Shown here in pieces: positions 9,108-12,938 of a stretch of 12,938 nt of DNA. Numbering within the stretch: position 1 is the stretch's first letter; each line of letters starts with the position of its first letter. A program made the translations under genes and the position numbers. Under the pieces are notes generated by a model, which worked only from the letters and a program-made list of their open reading frames with translations, did no database searches and was not told the origin of the DNA. Source of the DNA: CAZFAT01 sp964517075 (GTDB lineage Bacteria > Acidobacteriota > Vicinamibacteria > Vicinamibacterales > SCN-69-37); assembly GCA_964517075.1 (NCBI GenBank), contig CAZFAT010000290.1, positions 1 to 12,938 of the forward strand, given 5' to 3'.

Positions 9108-9630
9108 CCGCGATCTGCTTGATGACGTCGGCGACGACCAGCTTGTCGACGACGGCCATGCCCGCGGTGACCTGACCGAGGATCACGTGCTTGCCGTCGA
9201 GCGACGGACCGGCGGTCTTCATGATGTAGAGCTGGCTGTCGGCCATGGTCGGCGAGCCGCCGTGGGCGAGCGCGACCGTGCCGCGCTGATGCGTGAGGCG
9301 CTTGCTGAGTTCGGCAATCCCTATGGGGTTGCCGCTCCCGCCCGATCCCCAGTAGCCCTTGCGCGACATGTCGCGCGTGAGCGGATCGCCAAACTGGGCG
9401 AGGGAGGGCGTCACGCGATGGATCCGAAGGCCGCGGTAGAAGTTGCGCTTCACGAGCGCGATCACGTGCGCGACACTCTTCGGCGCGTCGGCGGGCAACA
9501 GCCGTACCTCAATCGTGCCTTTGGCCGTTTCGATGATCAGGCGCGGGTCGGCCGTCCCCGCGCCGCCTTGCGCCCGCAGTCCGGGCAGGAGGACGAGGGA
9601 GAGCGCGAGCATCAGCGCGAGCTGTCGCAT
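9100..9630 (-). CDS. Cyclophilin-type peptidyl-prolyl cis-trans isomerase, exported
   Basis: A 176-residue protein with a signal peptide (MRQLALMLALSLVLLPGLRA, cleavage near residue 20-21) and a compact cyclophilin domain. The N-terminal strands IIETAKGTIEVRLLPADAPK are followed by FYRGLRIHRV (catalytic-type R72), LAQFGDP, RGTVALAHG, MADSQLYI and LDGKHVILGQV (H148). These correspond to the conserved FHRV, QGGD, MAN, SQFFI and LDGKHVVFG blocks. The usual GFxxQGGDP loop reads SLAQFGDP and the usual SQFFI reads SQLYI, so the active-site pocket is somewhat divergent. It probably assists folding of periplasmic proteins. The ATG at 9630 has AAAGGA 9-10 bases upstream, a good site that lies inside the upstream nth reading frame. 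It overlaps DUF72 by 8 bases at its 3' end. Confidence 0.92.
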   Translation of the reverse strand: MRQLALMLALSLVLLPGLRAQGGAGTADPRLIIETAKGTIEVRLLPADAPKSVAHVIALVKRNFYRGLRIHRVTPSLAQFGDPLTRDMSRKGYWGSGGSGNPIGIAELSKRLTHQRGTVALAHGGSPTMADSQLYIMKTAGPSLDGKHVILGQVTAGMAVVDKLVVADVIKQIAVK

Positions 9631-10297
9631 GAGGCACCGTCCTTTGCTGGAGTACGCCGATCTTGGGACAGAGCCGGCTCACCGCGCAGATCGAACAGCG
9701 CGGCGACACCGGCCGGCAGACATTCTGACCCCAGGTCACCAGACGGAGGTTGATGTCCGGCCACGCCGGGCGCGGGATGACGCGGTACAAAGCCTGCTCG
9801 GTCCGATCCGGGGTCCTGGTCGCAACCCAGCCCAGGCGGTTCGCCAGACGATGCACGTGCGTGTCCACGCAGATGTGGCTGCGGCTGCCATGAGACAGGA
9901 TCAGCACGAGCGTCGCCGTCTTGCGCCCGACACCGGGCAAGGTCAGCAGGTCCTCGATGCGCGCCGGCACCTCTCCGCCGAATCGCCGCAGGATCTGGCG
10001 GGCCGTTTCCTTCACATGCCGCGCTTTGGTGTGGAAGAAGCTGACCGGGAAGATGAGCCGCTCGATGCGTGACACCGGCAATGCCGCGAGAGACACCGCA
10101 TCAGGGGCCCGCCGGAACAGTCGGGCCGAGGCGACCTCCGTGACCGCATCCTTCGTCTGCGCCGACAGCATCGTCGCAATCAGCACCTGGAAGGGATCCT
10201 CGCGGGAGTCTTCGTGGATCTTCTCCACGGCCAGGACGTTCATGCCCGTGCTGGCCCGCGCCATGGCGTTGAGGACGGCAAGAGGTTGGAGGCGCAT
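9509..10297 (-). CDS. nth: Endonuclease III-like DNA glycosylase/AP lyase with read-through tail
   Basis: A 262-residue frame whose first ~215 residues are a complete Nth-type HhH-GPD glycosylase. DPFQVLIATMLSAQTKD (34-50) is followed by the helix-hairpin-helix LPGVGRKTA (120-128) with catalytic Lys K126, catalytic Asp D145 in VDTHVHRLANRLG, and the [4Fe-4S] motif C-x6-C-x2-C-x5-C (C194, C201, C204, C210). The enzyme removes oxidised pyrimidines and cuts the abasic site. The normal family end is just after the cluster (CPKIGV), but here no stop appears until 9509. This adds about 45 Ala/Arg/Pro-rich residues that look like an out-of-frame shadow of the cyclophilin gene, a 122-base overlap. 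The ATG at 10297 has no clear ribosome site; an ATG at residue 12 is the alternative. Function is secure; the 3' end is not. Confidence 0.9.
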   Translation of the reverse strand: MRLQPLAVLNAMARASTGMNVLAVEKIHEDSREDPFQVLIATMLSAQTKDAVTEVASARLFRRAPDAVSLAALPVSRIERLIFPVSFFHTKARHVKETARQILRRFGGEVPARIEDLLTLPGVGRKTATLVLILSHGSRSHICVDTHVHRLANRLGWVATRTPDRTEQALYRVIPRPAWPDINLRLVTWGQNVCRPVSPRCSICAVSRLCPKIGVLQQRTVPHATARADARALPRPPARTAGARRRGDGRPAPDHRNGQRHD

Positions 10298-10321
10298 GCG
10301 AAGAACGATACTGCGTCAGGC

Positions 10322-10343
10322 GTAGTTTCAAGAACGAGACTAC
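10322..10343. terminator. Hairpin between the hydroxyacid dehydrogenase and nth
   Basis: GTAGTTTC (10322-10329), loop AAGAAC, GAGACTAC (10336-10343) form an 8-base stem with one mispair that can be a G-U wobble. It begins 11 bases past the stop codon of the dehydrogenase, which is the last gene of the microcompartment cluster. No T-run follows in the direction of transcription, so it would be an imperfect terminator. The right arm read on the minus strand also contains TTGAAA, a possible -35 for nth, but the matching -10 is poor. Confidence 0.35.
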
Positions 10344-10354
10344 CCCCGCCGTAA

Positions 10355-11311
10355 TTATTGTCCCTCGACAGGCGTCAACGGCCGTTGCCCGCGCAGCACG
10401 CGGAAGACATTGCGGGCCGCCAGCTCGGCCATCGCCGTGCGGGTTTCTCGCGTCGAGCTCCCGAGATGCGGCGCGAGCACGACGTTCTCGAGCCGGAGCA
10501 GGCCGGGATGGATCGTGGGCTCGCGCTCGAAGACGTCGAGCGCCGCGCCGGCAAGGGCGCCGGCCTCGAGGGCCGCCACCAGGGCCTCCTCATCAACCAC
10601 CGGACCGCGGGCGGTATTGATCAGATACGCCGTCGACTGCATCCGTCCCAGCGCGTGCCGATCGATGAGGTGGCGCGTCTCGGGCGTCAGCGGCGCATGG
10701 ACGGACACGACGTCGGAGGTGACGAGCACCTCGTCCAGCGACAACGCGGGCCGACCGTCGATGTCAGACGCCGCCCCCCGCCGGGTGAAGACGACGTCCA
10801 TGCCAAACGCCGGCGCTCTCATGGCCACGGCCCGGCCGATGCGGCCCGCGCCGACAATCCCCAGCCGCTTGCCGGCGAGCTCCGTGCCATTCAACAGGTC
10901 GGGCGACCAGCCGGTCCACTCGCCGCGGCGAACGAAGCGATCAGCCTCCGTCAGTCGTCGCGTCACGGCCAGGATCAGGCTCCACGTGAACTCCGCCACG
11001 GCGTTGGTCAGCACGTCGGGCGTGTTGGTCACGACGATCCCGCGCTCGCGCGCCGCGGGGATGTCGATGTTGTCCACTCCGACGGCAACGTTGGCGACAA
11101 TCCGGAGACCGGGTCCCGCGGCATCGAGAAGCGCGGCATCGATGCGGTCGGTCAGCAGGCAGACGAGCGCCGCGCGCCCGCGCACGTGGGTCCGCAGGGC
11201 CTCGGCGTCGAGCGGTGCGGCGGCCACTTCGACCTCGCCGGCATCGCGCAGGATCGCGAGCGCGGCAGCCGGCAATTTGCGCGTGACCAGGATGGAGACG
11301 GGACCGGCCAC
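10355..11311 (-). CDS. D-2-hydroxyacid dehydrogenase (glyoxylate/hydroxypyruvate reductase type)
   Basis: A 318-residue member of the D-isomer-specific 2-hydroxyacid dehydrogenases. Substrate-side motifs ANVAVGVDNID (73-83) and NTPDVLTNAVAEF (96-108) precede the Rossmann loop GAGRIG (154-159). The catalytic triad is R235 (NTARGP), E264 (FEREP) and H282 (PHLGSST). The stretch after the second Rossmann strand reads VVFTRRG with no Asp, which points to NADP(H) or mixed cofactor use rather than strict NAD(H). The sequence best resembles glyoxylate/hydroxypyruvate reductases (D-glycerate dehydrogenases). It starts with GTG at 11311, only 3 bases after the stop of the 80-residue microcompartment-associated gene, so it is probably co-transcribed with the shell genes. 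It may process a 2-oxo- or 2-hydroxyacid of that pathway. I see no encapsulation-type helix at either end, so it may work outside the compartment. Confidence 0.9.
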   Translation of the reverse strand: MAGPVSILVTRKLPAAALAILRDAGEVEVAAAPLDAEALRTHVRGRAALVCLLTDRIDAALLDAAGPGLRIVANVAVGVDNIDIPAARERGIVVTNTPDVLTNAVAEFTWSLILAVTRRLTEADRFVRRGEWTGWSPDLLNGTELAGKRLGIVGAGRIGRAVAMRAPAFGMDVVFTRRGAASDIDGRPALSLDEVLVTSDVVSVHAPLTPETRHLIDRHALGRMQSTAYLINTARGPVVDEEALVAALEAGALAGAALDVFEREPTIHPGLLRLENVVLAPHLGSSTRETRTAMAELAARNVFRVLRGQRPLTPVEGQ

Positions 11312-11314
11312 GAA

Positions 11315-11557
11315 TCAGTGCCCGTGGCTCTTGCAGTACCCGCAGTGGTTGCAGGTCACGCCGGGTTCGATCACGCACGCACCGCCGGCGTTGACGACCG
11401 TGACGTACAGGCCGTGGCTTGGGTGCGCCACGGCAGGTTCTTCATGGACGGACGAGCCGCTGGACCCGTGCGTCGCACAGGATCCAGCCATGCCCCGGGC
11501 GGCGAGGGCCTTCAGGACGGTTTCACGGATGAGGGCCCGGAGATCCTGTTCGTTCAT
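11315..11557 (-). CDS. Small Cys/His-rich protein with encapsulation-peptide-like N-terminus (BMC-associated)
   Basis: An 80-residue protein I do not recognise by name. The first ~22 residues (MNEQDLRALIRETVLKALAA) form an amphipathic helix with L, I, V and L spaced as in peptides that target enzymes into bacterial microcompartments. A flexible Gly/Ser/His stretch follows (23-48), then a short strand-like LYVTVVNAGGACVIEPG, and a terminal metal-ligand cluster with C69, C72, C75, H71, H78 and H80 (TCNHCGYCKSHGH). Further Cys are at 27 and 61. The C-x2-C-x2-C plus His arrangement suggests Zn or Fe-S binding but is not proof. It lies 6 bases after the third pentamer gene and 3 bases before the dehydrogenase, so it is a genuine operon member. 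The likely role is a small lumen cargo, redox or scaffold protein; this is inference. Confidence 0.8.
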   Translation of the reverse strand: MNEQDLRALIRETVLKALAARGMAGSCATHGSSGSSVHEEPAVAHPSHGLYVTVVNAGGACVIEPGVTCNHCGYCKSHGH

Positions 11558-11563
11558 GGCGAA

Positions 11564-11878
11564 TCACCGCGACCGGCCCGTCTGTTCCCGCCGCGACGCG
11601 TCAGACCGCTCGTCGAGGGACAGCTGATCGACAATACCAATGATAGCGGCGTCGACCGGTGCGGCGCGCCGGCCCAGCGCCTCGCCGGCCGCACGCCCCT
11701 CCAGCACCACCAGCACTCGTTCGCCGACGCCGGCGCCCACGCCGTCCACGGCGAGCAGCGGCACGCCGCGGGGCGTGTTCTCGAGCGTCAGGGGCTGCAC
11801 GAGCATCAACTTCGCCCCTTCGAGCTTGGCGTGCTTCTCCGTTGCCACGACGGTGCCGATCACACGGCCGATCTGCAT
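11564..11878 (-). CDS. BMC pentamer shell protein (EutN/CcmL family), third copy with charged tail
   Basis: A 104-residue EutN/CcmL-type BMC-P protein. It begins MQIGRVIGTVVATEKHAKLE, then GAKLMLVQPL, LLAVDGVGAGVGERVLVVLEG and PVDAAIIGIVDQ, the full set of family blocks. Five copies form a pentamer that caps a vertex of the microcompartment shell. The core ends near residue 89 (VDQLSLD), and a 15-residue charged tail (ERSDASRREQTGRSR) follows that its two paralogues lack. The ATG at 11878 has GGAG 8 bases upstream, in a 28-base gap. It is followed after 6 bases by the 80-residue Cys/His protein. The shell role is firm. Confidence 0.93.
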   Translation of the reverse strand: MQIGRVIGTVVATEKHAKLEGAKLMLVQPLTLENTPRGVPLLAVDGVGAGVGERVLVVLEGRAAGEALGRRAAPVDAAIIGIVDQLSLDERSDASRREQTGRSR

Positions 11879-11906
11879 GACCTACGCTCCGCTCAGCCGC
11901 GGCCGG

Positions 11907-12173
11907 CTATTCGAGGTCCCAGTGATCCACGATACCAACCACGCAGGCATCAAGGGGCGGAAGCGCCGGCAGGAACGGCAGCGCCGCCTCCTTGCCTCGC
12001 ACGAAGAAGACGTGCTCGCCCACACCGGCCCCCGTCGCGTCGGCGGCCACGACCATCCGTCCCGCGGGAACGCGGGCAGGCGTGATGGGCTGCAGCACGA
12101 GCAGCTTGTGGCCCGCCAGGGCGGCGTCCTTGACCGACGCGACGACCGAGCCCACAACCATCGCCAGTTGCAC
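11907..12173 (-). CDS. BMC pentamer shell protein (EutN/CcmL family), second copy
   Basis: An 88-residue BMC-P vertex protein. From its GTG start it reads MQLAMVVGSVVASVKDAALA, then GHKLLVLQPI, MVVAADATGAGVGEHVFFV and PLDACVVGIVDHWDLE. These match the EutN/CcmL fold at normal length. It differs from its neighbours at many positions (HVFFVRGKEAALPF instead of VLIVSGSSARMAAG), so the three copies are long diverged. Keeping several pentamer types suggests vertices of different make-up or different partners. The GTG is preferred over an ATG at residue 5 because the first strand needs the extra residues. A GAGGTGAG lies upstream within the end of the first copy, 2 bases away. Confidence 0.92.
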   Translation of the reverse strand: MQLAMVVGSVVASVKDAALAGHKLLVLQPITPARVPAGRMVVAADATGAGVGEHVFFVRGKEAALPFLPALPPLDACVVGIVDHWDLE

Positions 12174-12175
12174 GG

Positions 12176-12445
12176 CTAGTCGCTCACCTCGACCTGGTCG
12201 ACGACGCCGACGATGGCGGCGTCCACCGGACAGTCCTTCAGCCCCGCCGCCATGCGGGCAGAGCTGCCGCTGACAATGAGCACGGTTTCGCCCGTGCCGG
12301 CATCGACGGTGTCGACGGCCACCAGGTAGTTGCCGTCGGCCTTGCCGGATGGGTCAATCGGACGCACCACGAGCAACTTGCTGCTCACCAGCCGCTCGTC
12401 CTTGCGAGTGGCGACGACGGTGCCGACGACCCGGGCCAGAATCAT
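12176..12445 (-). CDS. BMC pentamer shell protein (EutN/CcmL family), first copy
   Basis: An 89-residue BMC-P protein reading MILARVVGTVVATRKDERL, then SSKLLVVRPI, NYLVAVDTVDAGTGETVLIV and CPVDAAIVGVVDQVEVSD. The VDAAIVGVVDQ end and the DAGxGExVL loop are hallmarks of EutN/CcmL vertex proteins. It has no tail beyond the fold. The ATG at 12445 is 21 bases after the BMC-H stop with a weak ribosome site, and it is followed after 2 bases by the second copy. It is closer to the third copy than to the second in the two conserved blocks, judging by eye. Confidence 0.94.
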   Translation of the reverse strand: MILARVVGTVVATRKDERLVSSKLLVVRPIDPSGKADGNYLVAVDTVDAGTGETVLIVSGSSARMAAGLKDCPVDAAIVGVVDQVEVSD

Positions 12446-12466
12446 GAAATCAGATCAGGGTTCCAC

Positions 12467-12754
12467 CTACGCCTTGGCAGCTTTGCCGATCGGGAGGACG
12501 TCCTCGAGGTTCGCGTGCGGACGCGGGATGACGTGCACGGACTCGAGTTCGCCGCCGCGGCGGGCCGCGGCGGCGCCGGCGTCGGTGGCGGCCTTGACGG
12601 CGGCAACATCGCCCCGGACGATCGCAGTCACGTACCCGGCGCCGATTTTCTCCCAGCCGACCAGCGTGACCTTCGCGGCCTTGACCATGGCATCGGCCGC
12701 TTCAATCATGGCGACCAATCCCTTTGTCTCGACCATTCCAAGCGCCTCGCCCAT
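12467..12754 (-). CDS. BMC hexamer shell protein (BMC-H)
   Basis: A 95-residue single-BMC-domain protein. It opens MGEALGMVETKGLVAMIEAAD, continues AMVKAAKVTLVGWEKIGAGYV and IVRGDVAAVKAATDAGAAAA, and ends SVHVIPRPHANLEDVLPIG, the canonical BMC-H sequence. Six copies form the flat hexagonal tile of the shell. The pore loop is KIGAGY (36-41), a small-residue variant of the usual KIGSG/KIGGG, consistent with a narrow pore for small polar metabolites. The start ATG overlaps the upstream stop (TAATG) and has a strong GGGAGG site 6 bases before it, so this shell protein is probably translated efficiently. It is the only hexamer gene visible; others may lie outside the window. Confidence 0.96.
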   Translation of the reverse strand: MGEALGMVETKGLVAMIEAADAMVKAAKVTLVGWEKIGAGYVTAIVRGDVAAVKAATDAGAAAARRGGELESVHVIPRPHANLEDVLPIGKAAKA

Positions 12755-12938
12755 TAGGAACCTCCCACCAGCTCCCTGACCGTCTCGTCGATCAGCGCCG
12801 TCAGTTGCGCGTATGTTAGCCGAATCTCACCACTCGCACCTATCGGCCGCGATTCGCCCGCCTCCGTGACCAGGCGTTCGCCGGGCGCCGAGGGCGCGAT
12901 GACGACCTGGCAGGACGGATCGGCCGGACCGGCCGGCG
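12754..12938 (-). CDS. C-terminus of an unidentified BMC-cluster protein with encapsulation-peptide-like tail (cut by window edge)
   Basis: The minus strand carries an open frame from the window edge to a TAA at 12754-12756 that overlaps the BMC-H ATG by one base. It gives about 60 residues, including QVVIAPSAPGERLVTEAG, RPIGASGEIRLTYAQLTAL and IDETVRELVGGS at the end. The first half is Pro/Ala/Gly-rich and linker-like. The last 20 residues form an amphipathic helix (LTALIDETVREL) of the kind that anchors cargo enzymes in microcompartments, here at the C-terminus. The end shares an LxALIxETV core with the start of the 80-residue protein at 11557. I cannot name the enzyme from this piece. Gene order suggests a cargo or pathway enzyme of the compartment. 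Confidence 0.75.
   Translation of the reverse strand, partial: PAGPADPSCQVVIAPSAPGERLVTEAGESRPIGASGEIRLTYAQLTALIDETVRELVGGS

Noticed and set aside
10358..12085. Long open frame on the plus strand (575 codons) opposite the BMC genes
   Set aside because: Antisense to the dehydrogenase, the small protein and two pentamer genes; low-complexity Arg/His-rich product without motifs.
11564..12445. Recent tandem duplication producing the three pentamer genes
   Set aside because: The proteins share only family blocks and the DNA is not alike beyond these, so the copies are old paralogues rather than a recent repeat.

Overview
This is a gene-dense, high-GC window in which almost every gene lies on the minus strand; DUF72 is the one plus-strand gene. 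It holds 15 genes, the first and last cut by the window edges, and no RNA genes or mobile elements. No gap exceeds about 110 bases. The gene mix suggests a chromosomal fragment from an Acidobacteriota-like or planctomycete-like bacterium: a MoxR/DUF58/BatA-type operon with DUF4159, heptamer-like intergenic spacers, a bacterial microcompartment (BMC) with three pentamer genes, and frequent GTG starts. The taxon is an inference from gene content and composition, not from a marker gene.

Reading in the minus-strand direction, the right end (12938 to 10355) is a BMC gene cluster. It runs from the C-terminus of an unidentified protein ending in an encapsulation-peptide-like helix, through one BMC-H hexamer shell protein and three EutN/CcmL-type pentamer (BMC-P) paralogues, to an 80-residue Cys/His-rich protein with an N-terminal encapsulation-peptide-like helix, and then a D-2-hydroxyacid dehydrogenase. 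Gaps of -1 to 28 bases suggest one transcript. The catalytic core (aldolase, aldehyde dehydrogenase, phosphotransacylase or other) would lie beyond the right edge, so the substrate cannot be told from this window.

The middle (10297 to 5480) is housekeeping. It has an endonuclease III-like DNA glycosylase whose reading frame runs 122 bases into the next gene, a secreted cyclophilin-type peptidyl-prolyl isomerase, a convergent DUF72 TIM-barrel gene, the queE-queC pair for 7-deazaguanine (queuosine precursor) synthesis, and a free-standing AlaX-type alanyl-tRNA editing protein.

The left end (5397 to 1) is a stress/cell-envelope type operon of the 'Bat' kind. It encodes a membrane-anchored VWA plus glutamine-amidotransferase-like protein, an exported DUF4159 protein, a MoxR AAA+ ATPase, a DUF58 protein and the start of a BatA-like membrane protein. 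MoxR/DUF58/VWA sets are thought to work together as chaperone-like or metal-insertion systems. The exact role here is unknown.

The most interesting part is the BMC cluster. The 80-residue protein appears to be a candidate lumen cargo with a C-x2-C-x2-C plus His tail. Its N-terminal helix shares an LxALIxETV core with the C-terminal helix of the cut gene upstream.
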